Origin: an uncultured Candidatus Saccharibacteria bacterium
GTDB taxonomy: Bacteria > Patescibacteriota > Saccharimonadia > Saccharimonadales > Saccharimonadaceae
Assembly: GCA_947304135.1 (NCBI GenBank)
Contig: CAMYZZ010000007.1
Location: forward strand, 1-34,123
DNA length: 34,123 nucleotides
Direction: 5' to 3'
A program made the position numbers and the translations under genes. Below, one piece after another: positions 17,027 through 27,111 of this stretch. Each line of letters begins with the position of its first letter. The stretch's first letter is position 1. The notes beneath the pieces are model-generated. The model made no database searches. It was not told the DNA's origin and was given only the letters and a program-made list of their open reading frames with translations.

Positions 17027-17539
17027 CTAGTTAAGCGCTACAACTTCAAGCGTGGCAGGAAGATCGTCTACCTTTTTCACCTTGAGCTTCTTCTCTGTCC
17101 TGGCGGCAAGTTTTAGCTCTGTCACCATGCCGTCAATGTTACCCATCGCAATCACTAGCTTTGGCTCGATCTCACGTACTGCTCTAACCGAAGAAGTGCA
17201 TAGAATATCAGAAACACCCAAGTCATCTAACCCCCTATCGATGTCGCCAAGAATGCCAATATGGATACCGCCAATCTCTACGTCGTAAATAGTCTCGCCA
17301 GATAACTCCGGTTTTACTCCATCAGCCTTGCCATCTGCAGTATCTTCTGCAGAAGAACCCTTTTTAGGCACTGGCAAACCTCTAATTGTCGCATCACCAA
17401 TTTCAAACTCACCTGGCCCCTGAATCTTCCCTACCTCAAGATTCGCATCGATTGTAAAATCGTCCATATTAAACGTAATAGATGTTCTCTTAGTGGTAAC
17501 TGTAATCTCTTCTGGTTTTTTACTTTCAATCTCAAACAT
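17027..17539 (-). CDS. MBL-fold-like protein lacking the metal-binding HxHxDH motif
   Basis: GPGEFEIGDATIRGLPV, TIYDVEIGGIHIGILGDI, IEPKLVIAMG resemble the C-terminal half of UlaG-like MBL proteins; no HxHxDH in the translation. Confidence 0.45.
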   Translation of the reverse strand: MFEIESKKPEEITVTTKRTSITFNMDDFTIDANLEVGKIQGPGEFEIGDATIRGLPVPKKGSSAEDTADGKADGVKPELSGETIYDVEIGGIHIGILGDIDRGLDDLGVSDILCTSSVRAVREIEPKLVIAMGNIDGMVTELKLAARTEKKLKVKKVDDLPATLEVVALN

Positions 17540-17549
17540 ATTTCCTCCT

Positions 17550-18158
17550 TTATTCTGCTATTAGTCTCTCTGGATCATAGGTGTCGGTAATTTCCATCTC
17601 CATCACTTCCATCAAGAATCTATCTCTCACGCTCTTTCGATAGGTATAGTCATCTGGACTCATGATCACATAATTTAGTGGTTTACCCATCTTCTTTTCT
17701 ACTACCTCAGCCCAGTGTGTCAATTTCTTTGTCTTGTCGTTGCCAATAATAAGGATATCAATTCCCTCCTGACCAGGCAAACGATTCGTCACAATCAAGC
17801 CCTTAAGATAAAGTTTTACAGGCTTAACTAGCTCTTCCCAAACATTTGTACGCTTTGGCTCTTTCTCGCTTGCCTCAATTGTACGTGCGTTGAACATTTC
17901 CGAAAGCGCATGTGCGTACACGTGTTTCATATTAGCTGAATAATAAACCTTGTTGTCATAAGTCTCGTTCTTGACAACACCAATATTTTCAAGATTAGAA
18001 AGCTCGCGACGGACAGAGTTAATCTGCTCATCAATCACCCTAGTAATCTCTCTTACATAGAATGATTTCCCCGGATTTTCAAAGAAAAGGTTCAAAAGTT
18101 TAGCCCTAGTCTTCGAACCAAACAATTTTTCAACCGGTGTATTATTTTCTTTAACCAT
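17550..18158 (-). CDS. Winged-helix transcriptional regulator with a C-terminal nucleotidyltransferase-like region
   Basis: KTRAKLLNLFFENPGKSFYVREITRVIDEQINSVRRELSNLENIGVV is a wHTH; C-terminus EGIDILIIGNDKT. Confidence 0.65.
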   Translation of the reverse strand: MVKENNTPVEKLFGSKTRAKLLNLFFENPGKSFYVREITRVIDEQINSVRRELSNLENIGVVKNETYDNKVYYSANMKHVYAHALSEMFNARTIEASEKEPKRTNVWEELVKPVKLYLKGLIVTNRLPGQEGIDILIIGNDKTKKLTHWAEVVEKKMGKPLNYVIMSPDDYTYRKSVRDRFLMEVMEMEITDTYDPERLIAE

Positions 18159-19008
18159 TCTGTATACATTTTAGCACGGCCGACTTAATTTTATCAAGTG
18201 GAAGCCAGGTAATTTCCTGATTTCTTTTGAACCATGTCATCTGCCTTTTTGCCAAATGATAATCTCGATATAGACAAAGCTCCTTCGCCCTGTCTAGCGA
18301 GTATTCTCCTTGCATATAACCCCAGGCATACTCATATATATCGCTCTTCATTGCCTGGCTTCCCCACCCATATTTCGACACCAAAAACTCAGTCTCATCA
18401 TAGAGTTTCTGAACAAATAATTTATTCAATCTCAAAGAAAGTCTTTCCCGAAGCTCTTCCATATCCCACATAATACCAAAAACCTTATATCCGGACACCA
18501 TCTTCTTGCGGTCTGAACACATTTTTTGCTCACTTGTAGCATTTCCTGGCGCTTTTTCCCCAGTCTTCCCCCTAAACGGATAATTGAACACTAAAGCATC
18601 TATATACAGTCCTGTTCCACCTGCCACAATCGGCACGTGTCCACGCTCCCGAATCTCAGCAATCCGAGCCTCAGCATATTCTTTCCAGTCGGCCACCGTA
18701 AATCTCTCTCCCGGCTCTACCAAATCTATCCCAAAATGTGGCGCAGCCGCCTGCTCAAACTCATCTGGCTTCGCTGTGCCAATATCCATATACTTATATA
18801 TGGCACGAGAATCAGCAGAGACAATCTCCCCACCAATTTCCCCCTTGGAAAGGCCCAAGACAGAGCCCAGCTCCTTTGCAATCTCAATCGCAACCCCAGT
18901 CTTCCCTGACCCAGTTGGCCCTGCAATCACAATCACAGGCCCGATATAACGTCCAGCATCGTCAAAAATGCCGCCCAGAGCACCCCCTACGCTTTGAGCG
19001 GCAATCAT
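18151..19008 (-). CDS. miaA: tRNA dimethylallyltransferase
   Basis: IVIAGPTGSGKTGVAIEIA, IVSADSRAIYKYMDIGTAKP, HFGIDLVEPGERFTVADW, VAGGTGLYIDAL. Confidence 0.95.
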   Translation of the reverse strand: MIAAQSVGGALGGIFDDAGRYIGPVIVIAGPTGSGKTGVAIEIAKELGSVLGLSKGEIGGEIVSADSRAIYKYMDIGTAKPDEFEQAAAPHFGIDLVEPGERFTVADWKEYAEARIAEIRERGHVPIVAGGTGLYIDALVFNYPFRGKTGEKAPGNATSEQKMCSDRKKMVSGYKVFGIMWDMEELRERLSLRLNKLFVQKLYDETEFLVSKYGWGSQAMKSDIYEYAWGYMQGEYSLDRAKELCLYRDYHLAKRQMTWFKRNQEITWLPLDKIKSAVLKCIQNG

Positions 19009-20784
19009 CTATAGCTCCTTTAGGTACTCAGCGAGCTCAGAAAGCTTAACCTTCTCTTCCTTATCGCGTAGTCTCACGCTAACTTCTTTAGCCTCAGCAT
19101 CCTTTGGCCCGACAATCAATACACAAGGAATCTTCATCTCTGTCGCGCGACGAATCTTCTTACCTAGAGACTCAGACGAGTCATCAATCGTAAACCTAAG
19201 CTCATTGTGTGCTAGTGGCTTCTCCAAGATTACGCCCTCAAGCACCGCACGAATCTCGCCTACATAGTCAGCCACCTGATCATTCACGGTCAAGATACGG
19301 ACCTGTTCTGGCGCGCTCCAGAATGGGAACCAACCTGCCGTGTGCTCGATAAACACGCTCATAAAGCGCTCGATCGAGCCCAGCGTTGCGTGATGAATCA
19401 TCACCGGACGCTCTTTCTCACCCTTCTCGTTCACGAACTCCAGCCCAAATCTCTCTGGTTGTACAAAATCTAGCTGAATCGTCGCCACCTGGTGTTCGCG
19501 TCCAATTGCATCCTCAGCCATAAAATCAATCTTTGGCCCATAGAACGCTGCTTCACCTTCCATCTCAAAGTAGTCTAGACCATTCTCTTCAGCCGCCTCA
19601 CGAATCTGGCCTTGCGCCATCTCCCAAAGCTTCGCATCGCCAAGGTATTTGTCCTCGTCGTTGCGATAAGAAAGACGCGCCCTCAGTTTCATACCCATAG
19701 AGCCATAAAATTCTTTCACGATAGAAACCAGATTGTGAATCTCTTCCTTAATCTGTGTAGAACGACAAAATACGTGACTATCATCCTGAGTCAAAGAACG
19801 AACACGAGAAAGTCCGCCTAGCTCGCCAGTTTTCTCATCGCGATAATCTGTCGTTGGCTCCATATAGCGCACCGGCATCTCTTTATAGGTACGTGGCTTG
19901 GATGCAAAAATCTGCGTGTGGTGTGGACAGTTCATCGGCTTCATCGCAAACTCTTCCCCATTCACCTGCGAATGTACCATAAACAGCTCGTCACCAAACT
20001 TTGCGTAATGTCCAGAGGTCTTATATAGATCAACCTTGGTGATATGCGGCGTCCATACCCGACCAAACCCAGCACGCTTCCTTAGGCTCAAAGAATAATC
20101 CGCCAAAAGATCACGCAGTACGGTGCCTCTTGGAGTAAACAATGGCAAGCCAGCGCCGACTAAATCAGAAAAAGTAAATAGGTCAAGCTCACGGCCCAAC
20201 TTGCGGTGATCTCGTGCCTTAGCCTCTTCCTGGCGCTTCAAATAGGCCTCAAGCTCCCCTTCCGTCTCAAAAGCCACACCATAGATACGCGTAAGCATTT
20301 GGCGCTTCTCATCTCCCCTCCAATATGCACCAGCTACACGCACTAGTTTGAATGGACCACATTCATCGGTATTCTCAACGTGTGGCCCCTTGCAAAGATC
20401 ACTAAACACGTCACCTAAATCATAAAAAGAAATTGTAGTATCAGCAGGAAGCTCTTCAATCAGCTCTTTTTTAAGATCTTGCTTCTCAGCAACCGCCCAG
20501 TTCATCGCCTCTTCGCGCGATACTTCGCGACGAGTCATCGGAAGATGTCTCTGAATGAGCCCACGCATCTTTTTCTCAATACGAGGCAAGTCTGTCTCGG
20601 AAATCTTTGTGTCACCAAAATCAATATCGTAATAGAATCCATCATCAATTGCTGGACCAATTCCAAACTTGGCATCTGGATACATCTCACGAATTGCAGC
20701 CGCCATCACGTGCGACAATGTATGACGCATACGCTCCACAAATTCTACATCTATTTCCGCCTCATCTATCTGTTTTTTGCTCAT
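19009..20784 (-). CDS. thrS: Threonyl-tRNA synthetase lacking an N-terminal TGS domain
   Basis: 591 aa; HTLSHVMAAAIREMYPDAKFGIGPAIDDGFYYD, KPMNCPHHTQIF, class II motifs; starts directly at the editing domain. Confidence 0.95.
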   Translation of the reverse strand: MSKKQIDEAEIDVEFVERMRHTLSHVMAAAIREMYPDAKFGIGPAIDDGFYYDIDFGDTKISETDLPRIEKKMRGLIQRHLPMTRREVSREEAMNWAVAEKQDLKKELIEELPADTTISFYDLGDVFSDLCKGPHVENTDECGPFKLVRVAGAYWRGDEKRQMLTRIYGVAFETEGELEAYLKRQEEAKARDHRKLGRELDLFTFSDLVGAGLPLFTPRGTVLRDLLADYSLSLRKRAGFGRVWTPHITKVDLYKTSGHYAKFGDELFMVHSQVNGEEFAMKPMNCPHHTQIFASKPRTYKEMPVRYMEPTTDYRDEKTGELGGLSRVRSLTQDDSHVFCRSTQIKEEIHNLVSIVKEFYGSMGMKLRARLSYRNDEDKYLGDAKLWEMAQGQIREAAEENGLDYFEMEGEAAFYGPKIDFMAEDAIGREHQVATIQLDFVQPERFGLEFVNEKGEKERPVMIHHATLGSIERFMSVFIEHTAGWFPFWSAPEQVRILTVNDQVADYVGEIRAVLEGVILEKPLAHNELRFTIDDSSESLGKKIRRATEMKIPCVLIVGPKDAEAKEVSVRLRDKEEKVKLSELAEYLKEL

Positions 20785-20850
20785 TGAAAAACACTTCCTT
20801 TCTTACTTCCATTTTACCACATTTTATGATAAAATATAAGAAATCGACCA

Positions 20851-20927
20851 GGGTTGTTAGCTCAGTTGGCTAGAGCGCCTCGTTTACACCGAGGAGGTCG
20901 GGGGTTCGAGCCCCTCACAACCCACCA
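20851..20927 (+). tRNA. tRNA-Val, anticodon TAC, CCA encoded
   Basis: Acceptor GGGTTGT/ACAACCC, D-arm TAGCTCAGTTGGCTAGAGC, anticodon loop TTTACAC, GGTTCGAGCC T-arm, 3' ACCA. Confidence 0.95.
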
Positions 20928-20956
20928 ACAACATAGCTCAATACAATCTAGTCATC

Positions 20957-20987
20957 AAAAAAGGACCCAGAAGGGCCCTCTTTTTAT
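20957..20987 (+). terminator. Intrinsic terminator after tRNA-Val
   Basis: AAAAAAGGACCCAGAAGGGCCCTCTTTTT. Confidence 0.65.
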
Positions 20988-20996
20988 CTCTAGTAA

Positions 20997-21518
20997 CTAT
21001 TGCTTCTTGCTATAATTTATTATCCCATCCATATTACGATTAGAGACAATCTTAACTTGTCCCTGTTTCCCTGTAACCTCAGTGGTCTTCAACCCAAAAT
21101 TAGAAACTGTCCCCCGAAAGCTATCAATCTCTACCTCATCTCCAATATTAAACTGATCCTCCGCAATAATCGTCACCCCCGCAATCACATCCTTAATCAT
21201 ATCCTGGAACGCCAAGCCAAATATTGCCGTCATAATCCCTAGCCCGGCTAGGAGTGACGTTACATTCACCCCAAGATTAGCTAGTATCACCAACACAACA
21301 ATAATCAGCAAGAAATATCTTAAAAGGCTCAAAAACAGCCGCGACACTGTCTCGATTTTTTGCTTCTGTGCGCTAGATATTTTATGCCTTGTCGCCCTAT
21401 CAAATATGACCTTCAGTATCCTTCTCAAAATCAGATACAGCACCACCACAAAAGCAATATAAATTGCCGAGCAAACCAGTTTTTTAACGCTTACTTCCAT
21501 TCCAAAAATATCTAGCAT
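20997..21518 (-). CDS. Small MscS-family mechanosensitive channel
   Basis: LLAGLGIMTAIFGLAFQDMIKDVIAGVTIIAEDQFNIGDEVEI is typical MscS pore/beta domain; start MLDIFG preferred. Confidence 0.88.
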   Translation of the reverse strand: MLDIFGMEVSVKKLVCSAIYIAFVVVLYLILRRILKVIFDRATRHKISSAQKQKIETVSRLFLSLLRYFLLIIVVLVILANLGVNVTSLLAGLGIMTAIFGLAFQDMIKDVIAGVTIIAEDQFNIGDEVEIDSFRGTVSNFGLKTTEVTGKQGQVKIVSNRNMDGIINYSKKQ

Positions 21519-21519
21519 A

Positions 21520-22467
21520 TTACCCCTCAATCAAATCGCTACCAGAAATATCATAATCAGCAAGACAAGCTTTCTGAATTGCTGGATTCTCATAAGTATT
21601 CCAATAATACGTTTTGCTAGCTACAGAATAGCCACCAGTATAAACGGTTTTCTCAAAGTCACCTGTTGCCATTGCCGCCGCTCCGTCAATCATCGCCACA
21701 CCGGCAAGTGTATGGAACAATCTAGAAACATTCTCGTCCTCCGTAGATTTCACCGGATAATGTGTATTAAGATATGCCACACGTACAAATCTAGATGGTG
21801 AATAATAGTCGCCAGGAAGTCCACGCATCAAAGAACCGGAGCCAAAAGCCGTCATCTCGGCCTTACCCCAATTCACCTTCTCTGGCTGTGGGCTGCTGAG
21901 GTTCATATAGTTACGCAAATTCTCTTTGTGCCAACCGTACCCCGGCTGATTCGTCAAAACATCCACATCGTTCTGGAAAATCTGTAGCCCCTCTGCGGTA
22001 TACTCAACCACAATACTTCTCTTCGCGTCACCAATAATCCAGTGCAGCATCGACACTGGATATTTGTCATTGATAGCCTTCGCTACAATTGCAACATCAA
22101 CTAGCGCCTTTTCTACCTCATCAACCGTAGAAAAATTCATCGCCACCCAGAGTGGAAATTCATAAGCCGCCACATTAGTCTTCCCTTCTACTGCGTCCGG
22201 CGCATACTGTGCATAGCCTGGAAAATTCAGTCCCGCAATCGCAAGCCCTGCCTCATTTCCGCAATCAAAATATAGCGGCACATTTTCTTGTACAATCCCC
22301 ATACCAATCACAGCATATTTTGGCTGAGCACTACCAAGAAACGCAGAGTTATAATTATACCCCTTAGGAGTGACAACAATTTTCTGACCATATCCAACCG
22401 ACCAATCCAAATTGCGCCCAAAATACATATTCCCCTTATCATCACAAAAACGTACACCCGTGCACAT
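21520..22467 (-). CDS. Choloylglycine hydrolase / penicillin V acylase family (Ntn linear amide C-N hydrolase)
   Basis: MCTGVRFCDDKGNMYFGRNLDWSVGYGQKIVVTP with Cys2 nucleophile; GLAIAGLNFPGYAQY, LTNQPGY, SPSRFVRVAY; AGGAGG upstream. Confidence 0.9.
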   Translation of the reverse strand: MCTGVRFCDDKGNMYFGRNLDWSVGYGQKIVVTPKGYNYNSAFLGSAQPKYAVIGMGIVQENVPLYFDCGNEAGLAIAGLNFPGYAQYAPDAVEGKTNVAAYEFPLWVAMNFSTVDEVEKALVDVAIVAKAINDKYPVSMLHWIIGDAKRSIVVEYTAEGLQIFQNDVDVLTNQPGYGWHKENLRNYMNLSSPQPEKVNWGKAEMTAFGSGSLMRGLPGDYYSPSRFVRVAYLNTHYPVKSTEDENVSRLFHTLAGVAMIDGAAAMATGDFEKTVYTGGYSVASKTYYWNTYENPAIQKACLADYDISGSDLIEG

Positions 22468-22514
22468 TTCTACCTCCTTTAACAGTAATTAGCTTATTCT
22501 TATTTTATCACAAA

Positions 22515-24167
22515 TTAATGTTTCACAACTTTTTTCGTCACGTCAAACTTTTCCATATAGTGCCCAGTTAAGAGTCTGGTCTGAGCATAAAACGCTGCAA
22601 AGCTCTGGTACACAATCGCCACAACCGGAGACAAAATCCACTGTAGCACCATCCCAAAGGATTTAATCTTGTTATATTTTTTTGGCCTTGGCGGGAGCAT
22701 CCTCAGCGACATAAAAATCGTAATCATAAGACCGATAGACGCAAACAGCTGAATCCAAGACACCGTGTTTGGCAAATTATATGTAAGGAGGTCCCTGGTC
22801 TGGAAATTGAGTAGTCTCGGCACCCAACCGCCAAACGCCACAATCGGACTCATCGCCGCAAGCGTCACGTGACCGTCAAGTAACCTCCAAAACTTAGCGA
22901 GTAAATACCAAAAATTCATCCTTCTACGTTTTGGATTAACCAGGCGCACGCCCACATATGCCACATCACTTGCACCATAATCCCAGCGTCTTAACTGTAC
23001 AAACTGCGCCTTAATCGTCTTTATAAACGTTTCCTCGATCACCGCATCCTGATAAATTGGTACCTTGATAGACAGCACCTCGTATTTCCCTCTAAAATGG
23101 AACAAACTGCGCCAATACTGGTGCCCGTCCTCCACAATCGTCCGCTTACTCCAGAAATTCATCTCACTCAAAGCATCTAGCGGCTGTGAGTGTGATGCAA
23201 AATTACGTAGCAGGTGCGGTCTTTTAACGTTAATTACGTTAAAGAATGAGTTAGACACCGCAATTACACGCATCGGCGCACTTGCATCCCAAATATTGTT
23301 CATAAATAGCGACACCGGCTGGAACGCCATACGTTTTCTGTCCTCATGCACTACAAATTCGTACGCAACATAATCAAGATAGCCTTCGCTCATCCTGTTG
23401 TCACTATCAAGCGACGTCACAATCACCTTCTCCGCCGAAATTCTTTCCCTTTTTACAAATCTCGCCAATCTCTCACCCGCATAGGTTAGATTTGGCCCCT
23501 TGCCCTTAATTTCGTCTGGCAACCCATCTGGGTGTTTCACCGGGATAAACGCGTAGAATGTATCTTTATACATTTCTTCTAGCTCTCTGGCACACTTCTC
23601 AATCTCTTCCCCGCCACGTTCCTCGTAACCGAACACAAAAATGATTCGCTCGTTCGGAAAACTAGTGTTTTTGACTGCCTCCACCGTTGGTACGAGCGTT
23701 TCCATCCCCTCGTTATAAGCCACCATGATCACAGCGTGATATATCGACTCTGGGTCTGGGAAATCGTCTGGCGATACCGTCATCGCACGCAAATTTTCTA
23801 CGTGGTCATCAAACTCAAACTCATCAGAATTCCTACCGCGCAATTTTTCAAAATTATCATGCGGGTTCTGAGTCTCTTCCAACCTCTTATGCCAATCCAC
23901 CTTCATAGCGTCTTGGATATCCTTGTAACCCTGCACCGTCCGCACAGCCACACCCACCGCCTTCACAAGTGTAATTGTAATAATAATCAAAAGATAAATC
24001 GCTGCCACCATCGGTGAAATAATCGAAAAAATAAATAGCGCCGCAATCATGGAATATGATAAGGCGCCTGGCAAAATCTCAAAAAAACGATACAACTTGG
24101 TTCGCTTGCCAAGAGGAATCTCAAGATCATCATCGAGCATTGTTTTATCAGAATTCATTTTTTCCAT
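22515..24167 (-). CDS. Membrane-anchored family 2 glycosyltransferase
   Basis: N- and C-terminal TM segments, HAVIMVAYNEGMETLVPTVEAV, DSD acidic motif, QLRRW motif. Confidence 0.8.
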   Translation of the reverse strand: MEKMNSDKTMLDDDLEIPLGKRTKLYRFFEILPGALSYSMIAALFIFSIISPMVAAIYLLIIITITLVKAVGVAVRTVQGYKDIQDAMKVDWHKRLEETQNPHDNFEKLRGRNSDEFEFDDHVENLRAMTVSPDDFPDPESIYHAVIMVAYNEGMETLVPTVEAVKNTSFPNERIIFVFGYEERGGEEIEKCARELEEMYKDTFYAFIPVKHPDGLPDEIKGKGPNLTYAGERLARFVKRERISAEKVIVTSLDSDNRMSEGYLDYVAYEFVVHEDRKRMAFQPVSLFMNNIWDASAPMRVIAVSNSFFNVINVKRPHLLRNFASHSQPLDALSEMNFWSKRTIVEDGHQYWRSLFHFRGKYEVLSIKVPIYQDAVIEETFIKTIKAQFVQLRRWDYGASDVAYVGVRLVNPKRRRMNFWYLLAKFWRLLDGHVTLAAMSPIVAFGGWVPRLLNFQTRDLLTYNLPNTVSWIQLFASIGLMITIFMSLRMLPPRPKKYNKIKSFGMVLQWILSPVVAIVYQSFAAFYAQTRLLTGHYMEKFDVTKKVVKH

Positions 24168-24185
24168 CCATCCACCCTTTTCTTT

Positions 24186-24593
24186 TTAGCCTTCCCCAAG
24201 TAGCCTTACTAGCACAATCAGTGCCCCTACCAAAATTGCCAGACTCATAGTTAGAAATGCTTTTGCCGAACCCTCACCACGACGGTTGCATAGTCTAATC
24301 GCAATCAAATTATGTAGCACTCCGATAATTAGTGCCACCATCGGAAAAGCAAACATCGAGGTCCAAGAGCCGTCTCTATATCCACCGGCCGAACGCATCC
24401 CAGTTAGATCGTTGCCAGCAAAACTGCCGATGTCACTATAGCCAGTCTTCACAATGGCCGAAGACGGCGAAAGCGTCGCAAGCGAAAAAATCAAAAACAT
24501 AAAAGACAGTAACATCACAAAAATCATCAAGACAAAAAGCCCCCGATGTTCTCTGTAAACTGACCTTAGATTCTCTAGTAAGCTGTTTTTCAT
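24186..24593 (-). CDS. Small membrane protein, unknown function
   Basis: 135 aa with several hydrophobic segments; GATATAAT upstream. Confidence 0.6.
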   Translation of the reverse strand: MKNSLLENLRSVYREHRGLFVLMIFVMLLSFMFLIFSLATLSPSSAIVKTGYSDIGSFAGNDLTGMRSAGGYRDGSWTSMFAFPMVALIIGVLHNLIAIRLCNRRGEGSAKAFLTMSLAILVGALIVLVRLLGEG

Positions 24594-24635
24594 GACTGCT
24601 AGAAAAATTATATCATAAAAAGAATGAAAAAGATA

Positions 24636-25628
24636 TTAATTCCCTAGCCACTCCGGATGCGTCAAATACCAGTCCACCGTCTTTGCGATTCCGTCTTCAA
24701 ACTTCGTCTCTGGCTCCCAACCGAGCTCAGTCTTAATCTTAGTTGGATCAATCGCATAACGCAAATCATGTCCCTTTCGATCCTCAACAAACTCAATCAA
24801 ATCCTCACCCTTGCCAAGCCTTGCCAAAATCAGCTTTGCGATATCGATATTTCGCATTTCGTTATGGCCACCGATACAATACCTCTCCCCCGCCGGCGCA
24901 TTATGATAAACCATATCAATTGCCTTACAGTGATCATCCACATACAACCAATCGCGAATATTCTCTCCAGCTCCATAAATTGGCACCTTCTCATCTTTAA
25001 GCGCCTTTCTAATAATCGTCGGAATTAGCTTCTCATAGTGCTGATAAGCACCATAATTATTTGAACAGTTCGTAATATTCACATTCATCTTAAACGTTTC
25101 GTGATAGGCCCTTGCCACCATATCTGAGCCAGCCTTAGATGCGGAATAAGGCGAATTCGGCTGAATCTGTCTTTCCTCGTTAAAATAGCCCTCCGGCCCG
25201 AGCGTGCCAAACACCTCGTCCGTAGAAATGTGTACAAACTTGTTCAAACTTCCCTCGCCCCATTTCTCGCGCGCAACATCAAGTAGTACTTGCGTTCCTA
25301 ATACATTTGTCTCTGTAAAAATCCGCGGATTTTTAATCGAATTATCAACATGGCTCTCCGCCGCAAAATGAATCACCCCGTCAATTTCATATTCATCAAA
25401 CACACGTTTTACATGCTCTGCGTCGCAGATATCGCCCTTTATAAACTGCACTTGCTCACCTGTCGCGTTTCCGTCCAAATCCACAAACGGCGCCAAATTC
25501 GCCAAGTTTCCAGCATATGTCAGCTTATCAAAAACGACTAATTTATCCTCCGGATGCCGAGCTACATAATAATGCACAAAATTGCTACCGATAAACCCCG
25601 CTGCCCCAGTTACTAGAATGTTGGCCAT
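24636..25628 (-). CDS. rmlB: dTDP-glucose 4,6-dehydratase
   Basis: ILVTGAAGFIGSNFVHYYV, HFAAESHVDNSI, HISTDEVFG, YSASKAGSD; in the rml cluster. Confidence 0.95.
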   Translation of the reverse strand: MANILVTGAAGFIGSNFVHYYVARHPEDKLVVFDKLTYAGNLANLAPFVDLDGNATGEQVQFIKGDICDAEHVKRVFDEYEIDGVIHFAAESHVDNSIKNPRIFTETNVLGTQVLLDVAREKWGEGSLNKFVHISTDEVFGTLGPEGYFNEERQIQPNSPYSASKAGSDMVARAYHETFKMNVNITNCSNNYGAYQHYEKLIPTIIRKALKDEKVPIYGAGENIRDWLYVDDHCKAIDMVYHNAPAGERYCIGGHNEMRNIDIAKLILARLGKGEDLIEFVEDRKGHDLRYAIDPTKIKTELGWEPETKFEDGIAKTVDWYLTHPEWLGN

Positions 25629-26206
25629 TTTTGATCCTTTTCGCTAATTATTAATTTATCTTCGCCACCTATCTCATCAATTGGCCAATCAATCCCCACA
25701 GAGTTCCACAAAACCCCGCCCTCATCGTCTGGATGATAAAAATCATCAACCTTATAAGCAAACTCCGCCGTTTCCGAAAGTACCAAAAAGCCATGTGCAA
25801 ATCCGCGTGGTATAAAGAACTGCTTTTTATTTTCTGCGGACAGCCTAACCGCAAAATGCTTACCATAAGTTTCCGAATCCGGGCGCATGTCCACTGCCAC
25901 ATCAAACACCTCGCCACTCACTACGCGCACTAGTTTTGCCTGAGAATGTTCCTTTTGGTAATGTAACCCACGCAGAACTCCCCTAGACGACTTACTTTGA
26001 TTATCCTGTACAAATTCGCAGTCAATATCAAACTCTTCAAAGTCTCGCTTAGAATATGTCTCCATAAAATAGCCGCGCCCATCCTCAAAAACGCGTGGAG
26101 TAATTACCTTGAGACCAGCAATTTCCGTCCCCTCGCATTGAAAATTACCACCTTCAACCGTTCTCGTAGCTTCTTCTGTGATTAATTCTGTCATCTCGTC
26201 ATCCAT
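25613..26206 (-). CDS. rmlC: dTDP-4-dehydrorhamnose 3,5-epimerase
   Basis: DGRGYFMETYSKRDF, FVQDNQSKSSRGVLRGLHYQ, FFIPRGFAHGFLVLSE. Confidence 0.94.
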   Translation of the reverse strand: MDDEMTELITEEATRTVEGGNFQCEGTEIAGLKVITPRVFEDGRGYFMETYSKRDFEEFDIDCEFVQDNQSKSSRGVLRGLHYQKEHSQAKLVRVVSGEVFDVAVDMRPDSETYGKHFAVRLSAENKKQFFIPRGFAHGFLVLSETAEFAYKVDDFYHPDDEGGVLWNSVGIDWPIDEIGGEDKLIISEKDQKWPTF

Positions 26207-27111
26207 TATTTCTTTTCCTCCGCTAAATCTTTTAGATATTGACCGTATTCAGTTTTCATTAGAGGCTTTGCAAGCTTTGTTAGCTGCTCGCCCGTAATCC
26301 AGCCATTTTCATAAGCCATCTCGTCCGGCGAGCAAATCTGTAGCCCTTGACGTTTTTCAATCGTCTGCACAAACTGCGCTGTTTCTAGAAGCGCGTCGTG
26401 CGTGCCAGTATCAAACCAAGCCGTTCCACGCCCAAGCTCCTCAACGTTCAATCTGCCCTGTTTCAAATATGCTTCCTGCACCGAAGTAATCTCCAGCTCT
26501 CCTCTGGCACTTGGCTTAACTTTCTTCGCGATTTCCGCTACATCATTTGGAAAGAAATATAACCCAGGAATCGCCAAATCAGACTTCGGACGCTCTGGCT
26601 TTTCCTCTATAGATACTGCCTTGCCATTTTTGTCGCATTTTACTACACCATATCTGCGGGGATCTTTTACGTGATAGCCAAAAATCGTCGCTTCATTCTT
26701 CCTGCTTGACGCCATCTCCAGAGTTCTTCTTAGAGTCTCGCCATAGAAAAGATTGTCGCCCAAAATTAATGCAACGCTGCTATCACCAATAAACTCTTCG
26801 CCCAATATAAACGCCTCCGCCAAACCTTTTGGGTTATCCTGAATCTTATACTCCAGAGTCATTCCCCACTGCGAGCCATCACCAAGTAGATTCTTAAAAA
26901 TTGCATTGTCGCGCGGCGTGGTGATAATCAAAACCTCGCGAATTCCCGTCAGCATCAAAACAGAAAGTGGATAGTATATCATTGGCTTATCATAGACTGG
27001 CATCAACTGTTTAGAAATCGCTAGCGTCAAAGGATAAAGCCTCGTTCCACTACCACCAGCTAAAATAATCCCCTTTCGATTTATTGCTTTTTTCGGCTTA
27101 ATCTTAAACAT
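26206..27111 (-). CDS. rmlA: Glucose-1-phosphate thymidylyltransferase
   Basis: [55 protein letters not shown]. Confidence 0.96.
   Translation of the reverse strand: MFKIKPKKAINRKGIILAGGSGTRLYPLTLAISKQLMPVYDKPMIYYPLSVLMLTGIREVLIITTPRDNAIFKNLLGDGSQWGMTLEYKIQDNPKGLAEAFILGEEFIGDSSVALILGDNLFYGETLRRTLEMASSRKNEATIFGYHVKDPRRYGVVKCDKNGKAVSIEEKPERPKSDLAIPGLYFFPNDVAEIAKKVKPSARGELEITSVQEAYLKQGRLNVEELGRGTAWFDTGTHDALLETAQFVQTIEKRQGLQICSPDEMAYENGWITGEQLTKLAKPLMKTEYGQYLKDLAEEKK

Noticed and set aside
16317-17030. 237-aa plus-strand ORF
   Set aside because: Antisense to the well-supported M50 protease with HELAH; composition typical of a shadow ORF.
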